Positions 18,784-28,446 are shown, counted from the first letter of the stretch. The stretch is DNA of 64,000 nucleotides from Rickettsia endosymbiont of Culicoides impunctatus (GCA_020410785.1 CP084573.1:1178001-1242000), one strand, 5' to 3'. Notes: generated by a model from the sequence alone, not told the origin. A program made the numbers and translations.

Positions 18784-19320
18784 CTATTTTAAAGCTTTTA
18801 AACCTTCTTCAAGACCTTTCGTGGAAAATGGCAAATTTACCTGTTGACCGGCTGAATTCATAAAACCAACAATAGGATTATCATAGCTTGATAAAATGGT
18901 TTTAAGATCAGTGTCTGATATATCAGCAATAGCCTGGCAAGAATCTTTTGTGCAATTAACGTACTTACCTGGAGCAACTAATTTTTTGGAACTGATAATA
19001 GACGTACCTGGAGCAACAGAAACGTCAGTAGGAATTATTTGTATCATTTTTAAATTTCTTTCCTTACCGCTACCAAAATAGCCTATTTGATATATAGCCA
19101 ACACCTGTTGTTTATCATCTTTAGTAGAATTAAGAGCCTGATTTAAAAAACAAATCCGTTTTTTATCAGCACTTGTGGTGCATTTAACTACCCAATCTGA
19201 AAAGGCTTGCCCTTCTTTAACCGCAGCATCAACTCTGATAGGATTACCAAAAAATAACCCTAAACCTATTACAGCAAGACCGGCTGTAACAAATAATGAT
19301 TTTTTAACACATTTTGTCAT
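18784..19320 (-). CDS. Invasion-associated locus B (IalB) family protein
   Basis: 178 residues with an N-terminal hydrophobic export signal (about residues 8-30, ending V-D-A-A). The mature part contains the IalB-family features F-S-D-W-V-V-K-C near the start, a cysteine pair in K-R-I-C-F-L-N-Q, and K-Y-V-N-C-T-K-D-S-C-Q-A. IalB was named in Bartonella for its link to erythrocyte invasion, but homologues are widespread in alphaproteobacteria and their molecular role is unclear. Expected location is the periplasm or outer membrane. It is separated from the upstream haem block by a 129-base spacer. Confidence 0.85.
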   Translation of the reverse strand: MTKCVKKSLFVTAGLAVIGLGLFFGNPIRVDAAVKEGQAFSDWVVKCTTSADKKRICFLNQALNSTKDDKQQVLAIYQIGYFGSGKERNLKMIQIIPTDVSVAPGTSIISSKKLVAPGKYVNCTKDSCQAIADISDTDLKTILSSYDNPIVGFMNSAGQQVNLPFSTKGLEEGLKALK

Positions 19321-19449
19321 AAATTTTACTAATTTATTAATTATTTAATATTATCTGGTAGGCAAAGATAAGTTCAAATAGTTGATCCATATAAAAATCG
19401 TGCTTATTCGAACTTAAAAACTGAAATATATCTAAATTTAATGTATTTG

Positions 19450-20514
19450 TCAATCATCTGCGATAAAAATGTCGATTTCCTGTTTAAGATTTTGAATCTT
19501 TTCTGGTAAATCTAAATAAGCAGCTATCGCCAAAAATAATCCTAAATATTTTTTAGGATCGACTAAATTTGCTAGATCGTCATAAATTTCCGAGGAGTCA
19601 TTGGTAGAAAATTTATTATATAATTCTACAATTTCAAAAGATGGGCTTGCTGTAAAGGCAGTTTGTAATAACTCAATATTCTTATTACTCCATTTAGAGG
19701 AGTTTAAAGATAGATAAAGATTTAGTGCTTCAATATGGGAAGCTATAAGTTTAATAGCTGATTCTAAATAATATATCGCCTCTTTTGTTTGGTTAGTCTC
19801 TAACATATTTTTAGCAGCTATAACATAATAATCAGCTATTTTGTTTTTAAGAGACTCTAGTTTCTGTCCGTCAACTCTGCTAAGTTTAGATACCACAAAA
19901 ACAAATTTTGTCCATAGAGCAAGTTTGGCATAACAATTAAGTAAAATTTCTAAAGTTTCACTATCAGATTCATTTAAGTTAAACGATCTAACAGCATAAT
20001 TCTCAGCTATGTCATACATATTATTCTGATAATGTATTTGTGCGAGTCTTTTGGTAACAAAAGGAATATAATGTTTAGATTGTTCTAATTCCTGAAAATA
20101 TTTTATTTTTACTGAAATATCTAGTTCTGATTCTGCTAAAAGTAAAATATGAAACACCTTATTTTCCTGGCTTAAACGGTAAGATATTTTTTGGCTCGTT
20201 ACTGCTGATTTTAATTTTTCACCAGAAACGTATTCTGCCATAGCTTTCATTAGTAAGTAATTATCGTTATTGGCTCTTTTAGTAAAGAAAAGAGCTTTTA
20301 AATTAGTAGGTAGATTAATAATTAAACATAATATTTTAACAGAAATAGCAGTAAAAAGTGTAAGTAATATATATAAAATAACGAAAGTAAAAAATGTTGT
20401 TTCTAGATAATAGTCATATAAGTTTAAAGTTAATCTTGAGTCAAGTTGATTTAACATAGAAAAACTAAAATATAACAACAAAAATGTAATACAAATTATC
20501 AATAATCTTATCAT
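19450..20514 (-). CDS. hemY: HemY-like membrane TPR protein
   Basis: 354 residues with two N-terminal membrane helices (about 2-20 and 40-66) and then a helical TPR-like region with many short alpha repeats (YYLESAIKLIASHIEALNLY and similar). This is the architecture of the HemY N-terminal family found downstream of hemD in proteobacteria; it is unrelated to protoporphyrinogen oxidase. It is the last gene of a same-strand block M16 protease - hemD - small membrane protein - hemY with gaps or overlaps of at most 32 bases. The role in haem synthesis is suggested by position, not by catalytic motifs. Confidence 0.82.
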   Translation of the reverse strand: MIRLLIICITFLLLYFSFSMLNQLDSRLTLNLYDYYLETTFFTFVILYILLTLFTAISVKILCLIINLPTNLKALFFTKRANNDNYLLMKAMAEYVSGEKLKSAVTSQKISYRLSQENKVFHILLLAESELDISVKIKYFQELEQSKHYIPFVTKRLAQIHYQNNMYDIAENYAVRSFNLNESDSETLEILLNCYAKLALWTKFVFVVSKLSRVDGQKLESLKNKIADYYVIAAKNMLETNQTKEAIYYLESAIKLIASHIEALNLYLSLNSSKWSNKNIELLQTAFTASPSFEIVELYNKFSTNDSSEIYDDLANLVDPKKYLGLFLAIAAYLDLPEKIQNLKQEIDIFIADD

Positions 20515-20523
20515 TAGTTTACT

Positions 20524-21186
20524 CTACGAATTCTTGTTGTAATTTTCTTGTTGTAGTTCTTCTGAATAAAAGAAATTAATAAAATAATCTAGGTTTCCTA
20601 TTATTTTTAATTTCAGCTTTTCTTTATCTTTGAGGCTACTAGATTTTTTTTCAATTTTGATAAATTGCTTGATCCAGCAATCGGTTTTTGGAAAGATCCT
20701 TACTAAACCTAAATTATTATCAAGTAAATAATTTTTATTATAATAGTGCATATCTATCAAAATATTTTTTATTTTTGCAGGTAACTCCATAGTTTCAATT
20801 TGATAAAGTTGCTCTGTATAATCTTTATCTTGCAGAAAATTCTTTACCAGAAGATTGATGCTAAGTAAATAATTACTGTAAACATTGGAAGGGGCTTTAG
20901 ATTGTTCTGGTTGGTGGGGGGTACTCACAGAAGAATTATCATTATCTTCCTGAGGTGCATTCTCCTCTAAATTGGTAGTATCTGAAGATGGGGGGATTTC
21001 TTGTATGGTTGTTTCTTGTATTGTTACGTTATTAGATAACTTAGAATCCGTCTTTTTATTATTTAAAAAAGTCATATAAGTTATCGATATGGCAAATAAT
21101 ACAACCAAAATAATTGTAAAAATAATAGGGTTGTTTCTACGGACTTTTATTATATTAGTTTCTGATTTTTGCATTATTTTGGGCAT
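20524..21186 (-). CDS. Membrane-anchored protein of the hemD-hemY block (mitofilin/HemX-like position)
   Basis: 220 residues: a basic N-terminus, one membrane helix (about 19-40), a low-complexity polar stretch (DNSSVSTPHQPEQSKAPS region) and a helical C-terminal part with LLVKNFLQDKDYTEQL. Alphaproteobacteria usually carry a mitofilin/HemX-like membrane protein between hemD and hemY; this short one holds that place and has a compatible topology, but sequence similarity is weak and I assign it by context. It starts at ATG 21186, or 21174 (MQKSETN); either overlaps the hemD end (21155). Confidence 0.7.
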   Translation of the reverse strand: MPKIMQKSETNIIKVRRNNPIIFTIILVVLFAISITYMTFLNNKKTDSKLSNNVTIQETTIQEIPPSSDTTNLEENAPQEDNDNSSVSTPHQPEQSKAPSNVYSNYLLSINLLVKNFLQDKDYTEQLYQIETMELPAKIKNILIDMHYYNKNYLLDNNLGLVRIFPKTDCWIKQFIKIEKKSSSLKDKEKLKLKIIGNLDYFINFFYSEELQQENYNKNS

Positions 21187-21856
21187 TATAAATTAATAAT
21201 TCTAACATTTGCTGAGGTTGTCCATTATCACAATAAACCACATTTTTAGTAAAAGAGCTAATAATATTTGCTACTTTTTTACTTATAGTAATAACTAAAC
21301 TATTGGCTAAGGATTCTAGCAAATTATTTTTTATTAATAATTCAATAAAAGTCTTAGTGCAGTTCTGTGAATATAGTAGAATAAAATTGATGCCCTTTTC
21401 AATTTCTGCTATGTGCTGCAGCTTAGTTGCATATTTTACCTGATAAATAATGTGTCTTTTAATCGCTTGAGGTAAATCTTGGGTGATTTCATTTGACGAC
21501 AAATATACGGTTTGGTGATATATTTCTGGTGGAATGTTTTCTATCAGCTCTTGTACATTGCTAGCAACATATTGCACTATAAAATTATTTTGTTCTAGAA
21601 TTAATTTTGATGAATTACCGACTATCCACATATTCTTCTTTTCGATATTTTGATGTCTGGCTAGGATTTTAGCAGCAAATTTACTAGTGATAATGACATT
21701 AGGATAATCATATAAAAGGGTACCATCTAATGGCAAAGTTTGATATTCCACTAAAGGACAACATATATAGTTAAAGCTACATTGATGATTACGCTGCAAC
21801 TCTTGAATAATGTCGTAATTATCTTCTAAGCTTCTAGTTAATAGCACCGATTTCAT
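21155..21856 (-). CDS. hemD: Uroporphyrinogen-III synthase
   Basis: 233 residues. HemD closes and inverts hydroxymethylbilane to uroporphyrinogen III in haem synthesis. The family is poorly conserved; visible marks are the N-terminal V-L-L-T-R-S, the [10 protein letters not shown] stretch near 55, I-V-G-N-S-S-K and [12 protein letters not shown] with the interdomain pattern, and [11 protein letters not shown] near 165. Its ATG overlaps the M16 protease stop by 4 bases (translational coupling). The context with a hemY-like gene supports the call. Confidence 0.88.
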   Translation of the reverse strand: MKSVLLTRSLEDNYDIIQELQRNHQCSFNYICCPLVEYQTLPLDGTLLYDYPNVIITSKFAAKILARHQNIEKKNMWIVGNSSKLILEQNNFIVQYVASNVQELIENIPPEIYHQTVYLSSNEITQDLPQAIKRHIIYQVKYATKLQHIAEIEKGINFILLYSQNCTKTFIELLIKNNLLESLANSLVITISKKVANIISSFTKNVVYCDNGQPQQMLELLIYNAQNNAKIRN

Positions 21857-23115
21857 AGAGCCAGATCATTGGATAATTTTTGATAATCTATGGCAAGTGG
21901 ATTAGGCCCAATAATAGATAAAGTAGGTTTGCTAGCAAATATTTTGTTAGCAATATTTATGATATCTCGGTTTGTTATATTCATAATATATTCAATAGTG
22001 TCCTCAATAGGTAAATATTTGCCAAAAACAGCAAAATTCTTACCAATTTCTTCTGACTTATAAGATGAATCTTCTTGGGATATATGGATACTAGTTTTTA
22101 ATTGTATTTTAGCCCGATCAATTTCTGAATCTTTGATCTCTACAGAAATATTGTTAATTTCATTGACTAATTGTTCTGCAAGAAATGGTAGTTTATCATG
22201 ACTAGTGGAAACGTATATGCCAAAAATCCCACTATCATAGTGTGAGCTATTATAGCTACCAATTGAGTAGGCAAGTCCAAGCTTTTCTCTGATTTGTTGA
22301 AATAATCTTGATGACATACCGTTACCAAGTATTAGTGACAGAGCTTGAGTATGATATAATTGCTGTATGTTAAAATAGGGTACACTTTCGAACCCCAGAA
22401 CTAAGGTAGTTTGCTCAAGTTCTTTGGTAATAACACTATGCCCCCCAGTGTATCTAGCTTTCTCAAAATGATTATTTGGTTTATCTTTTAATGAACAAAA
22501 TAATTTTTCAGCAAATTCTACAATTTGTTGATGCTCAACATTTCCTGCCACTGATAAGTAAATATTTCCGGCATTATAATGTTTATCAATATAATTGCTA
22601 AAATGTTCCTTATCAAATTTTGCTAAACTGTCATAAGTTCCCAAAATTGACCGACCAAGTGCTTGATTTTCATAAGCACTACTGTAAAATTTTTCGTGAA
22701 TAAGCTCATCGGGATTATCCTGTACACAAGCAATTTCTTGTAAAATCACCTGATATTCTTTGGCTATTTCTTCTTCTGAAAAAACTGAATTTTGCAAGAT
22801 ATCTGCCAATATTTCTAGAGCAGTATAACAATTCTCACTCAATATTTTTGAGTAATAAACAGTCTGTTCATGACCGGTATAAGCATTAAACTGCCCTCCT
22901 ATAGAGTCAAATTCTTCGGCAATTTGCTTAGCGGTTCTAGTTGTTGTTCCTTTAAATGCCATATGTTCAAGAAAATGAGATATTCCTATTTCTGAATATT
23001 GTTCATAGCGGCTACCTACATTAACAATGAGATTAATAGCTACGGATTTTATATTAGGCATATGGTAAGTAACAACAGTTAGTCCATTGTTAAGTTTGCT
23101 TGAGTTAAAGGTCAT
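21853..23115 (-). CDS. M16 zinc peptidase (processing-peptidase-like)
   Basis: 420 residues of the pitrilysin/insulinase clan. The inverted zinc motif H47-F-L-E50-H51 is intact and is followed by the M16 signature [11 protein letters not shown]; the distal glutamate lies in [20 protein letters not shown] (near 127). The C-terminal half is the usual inactive repeat ([14 protein letters not shown] region). It resembles the alphaproteobacterial enzymes closest to mitochondrial processing peptidase beta. Substrate is unknown. No clear export signal. It is the first gene of the hemD-hemY block, preceded by a repeat-filled spacer. Confidence 0.93.
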   Translation of the reverse strand: MTFNSSKLNNGLTVVTYHMPNIKSVAINLIVNVGSRYEQYSEIGISHFLEHMAFKGTTTRTAKQIAEEFDSIGGQFNAYTGHEQTVYYSKILSENCYTALEILADILQNSVFSEEEIAKEYQVILQEIACVQDNPDELIHEKFYSSAYENQALGRSILGTYDSLAKFDKEHFSNYIDKHYNAGNIYLSVAGNVEHQQIVEFAEKLFCSLKDKPNNHFEKARYTGGHSVITKELEQTTLVLGFESVPYFNIQQLYHTQALSLILGNGMSSRLFQQIREKLGLAYSIGSYNSSHYDSGIFGIYVSTSHDKLPFLAEQLVNEINNISVEIKDSEIDRAKIQLKTSIHISQEDSSYKSEEIGKNFAVFGKYLPIEDTIEYIMNITNRDIINIANKIFASKPTLSIIGPNPLAIDYQKLSNDLAL

Positions 23116-23160
23116 TTTATCACTTATTTATTAGTTTAAAGAGTATAGCTTAGTATTACG

Positions 23161-23412
23161 TTGTCATTGCGAGGATGCATGAGCCAACGAAGCAATCCAG
23201 AAAGGTGTTGTAAAATGGATTGCTTCGACCATTACATGGTCTCGCAATGACACATATGCACCCCAACCGTCATTGCGAGGAGCCACTTTGGTGGCGACGA
23301 AGCAATCATTTCTAATCTAATCACTTCATGGATTGCCACGCTCACGTACGTTCGCTCGCAATGACGCCAGAAGGTGGATTGCTTCGTCGACCTATGTCTC
23401 CTTGCAATGACA
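23161..23412. repeat. Dispersed palindromic repeats, family A copies 6-8 in tandem
   Basis: Three partly merged palindromes: 23161-23250 (CATTGCGAGGATG...GGATTGCTTCG...CTCGCAATGAC), 23268-23364 (CGTCATTGCGAGGAGCC...GCTCGCAATGACG) and a right half at 23372-23412 (GTGGATTGCTTCGTCG...CCTTGCAATGAC). They fill the divergent spacer between the M16 peptidase and dapF. A family B end fragment (TTATGCAAGAGGTCTA) follows at 23459-23474. A 74-codon frame across these repeats is not a gene. Confidence 0.88.
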
Positions 23413-23542
23413 GTAATACTAATCAAGTACAGACAAAAAATATAACCATTTACCAATACTTATGCAAGAGGTCTATTTATTTACTACATATTTTTATATA
23501 TATTTAGTATAATAGACTTTTGTATAATCTAAAGATATTCTC

Positions 23543-24352
23543 GTGTTTAAAAAAATCAATTTCGCTAAAATGTATGGATTAGGTAATGATTTTGTGATTA
23601 TCAATCAGCGTGATTTACCTATAAATTGTGATTTACAGCAATTATCGCTAAATATCTCCAATCGTCGTACTGGTATTGGTTGTGATCAGTTTATTATTTA
23701 CGATCAAAAAACTAATTACTATGAAATGGCTGTATATAACCAAAATGGCTCAAGTGCCAAATTATGTGGGAATGCTTCAAGATGTCTCACCAAGTTGTTA
23801 CATCTTGATTTCGGTATAACAGAAGTTACTTTAAAAATATACGGAAAAGAATTGTCTTGTAAGATATTAAGTGACAACGAGATCGAGGTGAATACTGGGG
23901 TAGTTAGTTTTGAGGAAGATTGGATGCCTTCAGCCGAAAAGATTTGGCCAATTATGGAGCGTTATATGATTGATATCAAGGAAGTTATTTGTGCTGATAT
24001 TGGCAATCCACATTTTATTATTTTTAGTGATTTAGCTACTAAAGATAAAGAAATAATTGGAGAGAAATTACAAGCAAAAGAGTTGTTTACTGATGGGGTT
24101 AACGTTAATTTTGCTTCAATCAAGGATAATAAAATTTATTTATCGGTTTGGGAAAGAGGAGTTGGCTTAACTCTTGCTTGTGGTAGTGGGGCATGTGCTA
24201 GCTTTGCTTCAGCAGTAAAGCTTGGCTTTGTTAGCTCTCCTTGTGAAGTAGTCTTTCAATTAGGTAGTCTACAAATGTCAAAACAAGGGGAGAATATCAT
24301 GATGCTTGGGTCTGCTGCTTTAGTGGTACGTGGAGAGTTTTTTTATGGCTAA
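23543..24352 (+). CDS. dapF: Diaminopimelate epimerase
   Basis: 269 residues. DapF converts LL- to meso-diaminopimelate for peptidoglycan (and lysine). Both catalytic cysteines are visible: Cys75 in A-K-L-C-G-N-A-S-R-C and Cys213 in L-A-C-G-S-G-A-C-A. The N-terminus F-A-K-M-Y-G-L-G-N-D-F is diagnostic. I use GTG 23543, which gives MFKKINFAKM; the next ATG (in K-M-Y-G) would cut into the conserved start. Two TATAAT-like boxes precede it (23508 and 23523). It overlaps mtaB by 8 bases. Confidence 0.96.
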   Translation: MFKKINFAKMYGLGNDFVIINQRDLPINCDLQQLSLNISNRRTGIGCDQFIIYDQKTNYYEMAVYNQNGSSAKLCGNASRCLTKLLHLDFGITEVTLKIYGKELSCKILSDNEIEVNTGVVSFEEDWMPSAEKIWPIMERYMIDIKEVICADIGNPHFIIFSDLATKDKEIIGEKLQAKELFTDGVNVNFASIKDNKIYLSVWERGVGLTLACGSGACASFASAVKLGFVSSPCEVVFQLGSLQMSKQGENIMMLGSAALVVRGEFFYG

Positions 24353-25607
24353 ACCACAAGAAGTCGTAACTCAAGAGGTTGTAACTTTTGGCTGCCGATT
24401 AAATATTTATGAAAGTGAAGTGATTAGAACTAACTTAGCTCTTTCTGGTTTAGAAAATGTCATGGTATTTAATACTTGTGCTGTCACTAAGGAAGCTGAA
24501 AAACAATCACGTCAAGCAATTCGTAAAGCTAAGAAAAATAACCCTAATGCAAGAATTATTGTTACTGGCTGTGCTGCTCAGAATAACCCAGATATTTTTG
24601 CTAATATGGTTGAGGTCGACAAAGTACTTGGTAATGAGGAAAAATTGATTGCTAGCAATTATCAATTTACTGAAGAAAAAGTAGCAGTAAATGATATAAT
24701 GTCTGTTACGGAAACTGCTAATCATCTGGTGGCTAGCTTTGATGGCAAATCTCGGGCTTTTATTCAAGTGCAGAATGGTTGTAATCATCGTTGTACCTTC
24801 TGCATTATACCTTATGCTAGAGGCAATAGTCGCTCAGTCCCAATGGGAGTGATAGTACAGCAGTTAAGGACATTAGTAGCTAATGGGTATAATGAAGTAG
24901 TATTTACCGGAGTTGACGTTACGGCATATGGATCAGATTTACCAGGAACTCCAACTTTTGCCCAGATGATTAGAAGGATTATAGGGTTGGTTCCGGAACT
25001 AAAAAGACTTAGATTATCTTCTATTGATGTAGCTGAAATCGATGATGATTTGTTTGATTTGATGGCTTATGCTCCACAAATTATGCCGCATTTTCATATT
25101 AGTTTACAAGCTGGTGATGACATGATACTTAAGCGTATGAAACGTCGCCATAATCGTCAAAATGTTATTGATTTTTGTCATAAATTGCGTAACTTAAGAA
25201 CAAATGTATCATTCGGGGCAGACATTATAGCTGGTTTCCCGACGGAAAATGAGGTAATGTTTGAGAATACAAGAAAACTTATCTCTGAGGCGGATTTGCA
25301 ATATTTACATGTTTTCCCGTATTCTGAGCGTGATGAAACTCCAGCTGCCAGAATGCCGCAAGTAGCAAAATCTGTTAGAAAAGCTAGAGCAGAAATTTTA
25401 AGGGTAACAGGGGAGCAACAATTACAACAATTTTTCCAAAGGAATATAGGGCATGAAGTGGAATTACTTGTAGAGCAAAATAACATAGCTCATACAGAAA
25501 ATTTTATTCCGGTAAAGTTGCAAGGTAATTTTGACGTTGGGCAAATTATTAAAGCTCGGTTAGTTGCTATAGAGGATAATTATATGATTTCAGAAATTTT
25601 GGTATAG
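24345..25607 (+). CDS. mtaB: tRNA t6A37 methylthiotransferase
   Basis: 420 residues. MtaB adds the 2-methylthio group to t6A at position 37 of ANN-decoding tRNAs. It has the methylthiotransferase N-domain with three cysteines (F-G-C-R-L-N, N-T-C-A-V-T, T-G-C-A-A-Q) for one iron-sulfur cluster, and the radical-SAM motif C-N-H-R-C-T-F-C for the other, plus the SLQAGDD...MKRRH segment and a C-terminal TRAM-like region. ATG 24345 (MAKPQEVV) lies inside the dapF end; an upstream in-frame TTG/ATG start would add only a few residues. MtaB is preferred over MiaB or RimO from the V-T-F-G-C-R-L-N start; this is a judgement. Confidence 0.92.
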   Translation: MAKPQEVVTQEVVTFGCRLNIYESEVIRTNLALSGLENVMVFNTCAVTKEAEKQSRQAIRKAKKNNPNARIIVTGCAAQNNPDIFANMVEVDKVLGNEEKLIASNYQFTEEKVAVNDIMSVTETANHLVASFDGKSRAFIQVQNGCNHRCTFCIIPYARGNSRSVPMGVIVQQLRTLVANGYNEVVFTGVDVTAYGSDLPGTPTFAQMIRRIIGLVPELKRLRLSSIDVAEIDDDLFDLMAYAPQIMPHFHISLQAGDDMILKRMKRRHNRQNVIDFCHKLRNLRTNVSFGADIIAGFPTENEVMFENTRKLISEADLQYLHVFPYSERDETPAARMPQVAKSVRKARAEILRVTGEQQLQQFFQRNIGHEVELLVEQNNIAHTENFIPVKLQGNFDVGQIIKARLVAIEDNYMISEILV

Positions 25608-25617
25608 TAGACTTACC

Positions 25618-25781
25618 TAGGCTCTGTGAACAAAATTTTAATTGTTTAGATTTCGACTCTTTTTAGCTGCAAATTATAAGATTTTTTTGAAATAGAACTA
25701 ACTATTCCGGCAAAAATCTTATTAATTTTCGCTTAAAAATACTCAAAATCTAAACAATTAAAATTTTGTTCACAGAGCCTA
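25618..25781. mobile_element. Family D element (MITE-like, TA-flanked), copy 1
   Basis: A 160-bp near-palindrome bounded by TA on both sides. Left end GGCTCTGTGAACAAAATTTT, right end its reverse complement; arms extend over some 37 bases (to TTGTTTAGATTT). The interior contains CTTTTTAGCTGCAAATTATA. Other copies are at 40016-40178 (opposite orientation) and 54881-55043. TA target duplication and lack of coding content suggest a nonautonomous Tc1/IS630-type element. The IS630 copy in this window has different ends, so the parent is elsewhere. Confidence 0.88.
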
Positions 25782-25837
25782 GCATAAGTCAAAATCTGAT
25801 AGAGATATATGTAGTTTTATCAATTTAATATTCTTTT

Positions 25838-26794
25838 ATGACAAAAAAGTTAAAGCATGATTCATTAGTTAAAACAATAATGGCTGATCCTGTGGCAGCA
25901 CAAGAATTTCTGGAATATTATTTGCCTAATGATTTTAAGAGTTTAGTAGATTTATCAAAAATAACAGTAGAAAAAGAAAGTTACATAGAAGAATCTTTAA
26001 ACAAGAAATATAGTGATATAGTGTATGGAGTTGCTACCAAGAATCAGGGTAAGGCTTTTGTTTATGTGTTGATTGAGGCTCAGTCGGGCGTTGATTATTG
26101 GACAGCTCTGCGATTATGGAAATACACATTGTTATTATGTGAAAGGCATAAAAAAGGAAGAAAGAAATTACCATTAGTATATAATTTAGTAATTTATAAT
26201 GGGAGGGAAGTGTATACTGCTCCTAGGAATTTATGGAGCTTGTTTACCGATGCAGTTATAGCCAAGAAAGTGATGACAGAAGATTATCAATTGGTCGATT
26301 TACAAAGCATGTCTGATGATGAAATAATGAAGAAGAAGCATGTTGGGATGTTAGAATATATGCTCAAGCATATACATGAGCAGGATATGATAAAGCTTTG
26401 GGAAGAATTTCTACAAAGGTTTAAATTAGAGATATTAATTGATAAAGAGAATGGTTATATTTACTTAAGATCGTTTTTATGGTACACTGACATAAAATTA
26501 CCTGAGGCAAGACAATCAGAATTAGAAGAGCTACTAGCTAAGTATTTGTCAGAAGAAGAAAAAGGGAACATTATGAGAACTGTTGCACAAAAATATATTG
26601 AGGAAGGTGAAGCTAGAGGTATCCAGCTAGGCGAAGCTAGAGGTATCCAGCTAGGCGAAGCTAGAGGCGAAGCTAGAGGCAAAGCTAGAAGAAATTTCGA
26701 AGTGGCAAGAAATCTTCAGAAAGCTGGAATATCGATTGAGATAATATCTCAATCTACTGGGTTAACTAAAGAGCAAATTGAAGAATTAGAATAA
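25838..26794 (+). CDS. Rpn-family recombination-promoting nuclease/putative transposase
   Basis: 318 residues. The N-terminal half is the PD-(D/E)XK nuclease domain of the Rpn/transposase_31 family: KHDSLVKTIMADPVAAQEFL, then K-Y-S-D-I-V-Y-G with the Asp, and F-V-Y-V-L-I-E-A-Q-S with the E-x-Q metal site. Known Rpn proteins are DNA endonucleases that stimulate RecA-independent recombination. The C-terminal tail (from about residue 255) contains short tandem repeats of GEARGIQL followed by GEARGKARR and a helix ending the protein. It lies alone, after a family D element. Such genes are multi-copy and mobile in Rickettsiaceae genomes. Confidence 0.88.
   Translation: MTKKLKHDSLVKTIMADPVAAQEFLEYYLPNDFKSLVDLSKITVEKESYIEESLNKKYSDIVYGVATKNQGKAFVYVLIEAQSGVDYWTALRLWKYTLLLCERHKKGRKKLPLVYNLVIYNGREVYTAPRNLWSLFTDAVIAKKVMTEDYQLVDLQSMSDDEIMKKKHVGMLEYMLKHIHEQDMIKLWEEFLQRFKLEILIDKENGYIYLRSFLWYTDIKLPEARQSELEELLAKYLSEEEKGNIMRTVAQKYIEEGEARGIQLGEARGIQLGEARGEARGKARRNFEVARNLQKAGISIEIISQSTGLTKEQIEELE
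26606..26690 (+). repeat. In-frame 24-bp tandem repeat in the rpn-like gene
   Basis: The unit GGCGAAGCTAGAGGTATCCA followed by GCTA is present twice in a row (first copy with one change), then the 12-base part GGCGAAGCTAGA recurs. It encodes repeated G-E-A-R-G-I-Q-L. The unit length is a multiple of three, so copy number could vary without breaking the frame. Confidence 0.85.
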
Positions 26795-26964
26795 ATATAA
26801 GTATTCTTACAATTGCCACGCCACCTAACTAGGACTCGCTAATAGACGTCTTTTCAACTACTATTTCCTTAGGTTGACACCTATGTGCAATGACGCTAAG
26901 GCTAAATACTAATCGGATTTATAACGTTGCCAATTTAAGTTAATTCACTATATAAATAATTGCT

Positions 26965-27921
26965 ATGAAAAAATTTAAAAGCATTGCTGTCTATGGTGGC
27001 GGTAGCTGGGGAACTGTACTAGCCTGTCAAGTGGCAAGGTGCTATGATGATGTGTCGATATTGGTACGTGAGAATAGTATTATCCAGGAAATATTAAATA
27101 ATCGAACTAATAGCAAATATCTTGGTTCTGATATTACATTACCAACTAATCTAGTTCCTTGTGATAATTTATCAGCTTTACTAGACAAAGAAGTAATAAT
27201 TATTGCGGTACCATCTTTTGTTTTCCAAGAAACTTTGAAGATATTAAAAGATGCTGGGATATCTGAAAGCGTAGCGTTATTAGTTGCAACTAAAGGATTT
27301 GGCAGAGACCCTACGGAGTTATTATCTGATAAAGTAAAAGCCATATTACCAGCTAATCCTTTAGCCTTTATAGCTGGACCTAACCTCGCTAAAGAGGTTG
27401 CTCAAGATTTATTAACTTCAGTAACCATTGCTTCTTTAGATGTTAATCTTGCCAGACGACTAGCAATTAGTTTGGCATCTCAACAGTTTAAGGTGACCAT
27501 AACTGACTATATGGTAGTGATGCAAGTGGCGTCGGCTGTTAAGAATATTATAGCAATAAAGAGTGGTTGGTATGATGCAAAAGGTTACGGACAAAATGCA
27601 AAAGCCGGACTTATAACTCAAGCGATTCAAGAAATAAGAATTTTATCTGAGGCTATTGATGGAGAGCTTGGAGATGCTTCTATTTTGTGTGCTCCGGGTA
27701 TATTAGGGGATTTGGTGCTAACTTGTTATTCTAAGGAATCACGAAATACTAGATTTGGTTATGAGCTTGGTAAGCATTTAGATGTTGAAAATTTTTTAAA
27801 TCAAAATTTATACTTAGTGGAAGGGATAGAATCTGCTAGACTGGTACTGGATCTCATAAGAAAGTATAACCTAGTACTGCCTATTATTGAATCAGTAATT
27901 AAAGAACTGAAGATAATATGA
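26965..27921 (+). CDS. gpsA: Glycerol-3-phosphate dehydrogenase [NAD(P)+]
   Basis: 318 residues. GpsA reduces dihydroxyacetone phosphate to sn-glycerol 3-phosphate for phospholipid synthesis. The Rossmann motif G-G-G-S-W-G-T is at residues 11-17; A-G-P-N-L-A-K-E-V near 136, the catalytic Lys in S-A-V-K-N-I-I-A-I near 190, and S-R-N-T-R-F-G near 255 are all typical. Its stop overlaps the mreD-like start (ATGA, 4 bases). A degenerate family A remnant lies upstream (about 26811-26895). Confidence 0.96.
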   Translation: MKKFKSIAVYGGGSWGTVLACQVARCYDDVSILVRENSIIQEILNNRTNSKYLGSDITLPTNLVPCDNLSALLDKEVIIIAVPSFVFQETLKILKDAGISESVALLVATKGFGRDPTELLSDKVKAILPANPLAFIAGPNLAKEVAQDLLTSVTIASLDVNLARRLAISLASQQFKVTITDYMVVMQVASAVKNIIAIKSGWYDAKGYGQNAKAGLITQAIQEIRILSEAIDGELGDASILCAPGILGDLVLTCYSKESRNTRFGYELGKHLDVENFLNQNLYLVEGIESARLVLDLIRKYNLVLPIIESVIKELKII

Positions 27922-28439
27922 AATTCTTTAGCAAATTACCGCAAACATTATCACAAATAGTTAGTAAAATAATATTATTAGAATGTTGTTTGTTATTAGT
28001 AATTTTTCCGCTAGAAAATTTTAGAATTAACACAGAAACTGTTATTTTTCCAGCTTTTGAAGTTAGTTTACTTTACTATTTTGCTACATTTTATCATATT
28101 GGTTTTTGGCTAATATTTTTAGTAGGAATAATTTTTGACCAATTATATTCTATGCCAATTGGTACAAATTCCTTGGTTCTTGTAACTGCTCACATAATTT
28201 TACAATTTGCTGGAAAATTCTTTATAGTTAGAAGTTATTTGACAAATTTCTTGATTTTTGGGTTATATTATTTTTTTATATTACATTTTAGATATTTGCT
28301 AATTTTAACTAAAGGTCTATCTTCCCAAGGGTATCTTACGATGTTAATGCACTATCTTACTACGATATTTTCCTATAATTTGCTACGAATTCCTCTTGAT
28401 AAGGCATTGTTCCCCAAACGTCAAGGAGAGGAAGTTTAA
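27918..28439 (+). CDS. mreD: Rod shape-determining protein MreD-like
   Basis: 173 residues with about five hydrophobic segments (near 18-36, 50-73, 76-95, 98-118, 135-150). The segment F-D-Q-L-Y-S-M-P-I-G-T-N-S-L matches the MreD consensus D-x-L-x-x-x-P-x-G-x-x-x-L. MreD is an inner-membrane part of the elongation complex with MreB, MreC and PBP2. It overlaps gpsA by 4 bases and is followed by mrdA (PBP2) after a repeat-filled spacer, which supports the call since mreD-mrdA is a common order. Confidence 0.83.
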   Translation: MKFFSKLPQTLSQIVSKIILLECCLLLVIFPLENFRINTETVIFPAFEVSLLYYFATFYHIGFWLIFLVGIIFDQLYSMPIGTNSLVLVTAHIILQFAGKFFIVRSYLTNFLIFGLYYFFILHFRYLLILTKGLSSQGYLTMLMHYLTTIFSYNLLRIPLDKALFPKRQGEEV

Positions 28440-28446
28440 CCCTCAA

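Noticed and set aside
23232..23456. 74-codon minus-strand frame between the M16 peptidase and dapF
   Set aside because: It is composed of family A palindromes (CRHR and similar residues from repeated CGTCATTG) and is a repeat artefact.
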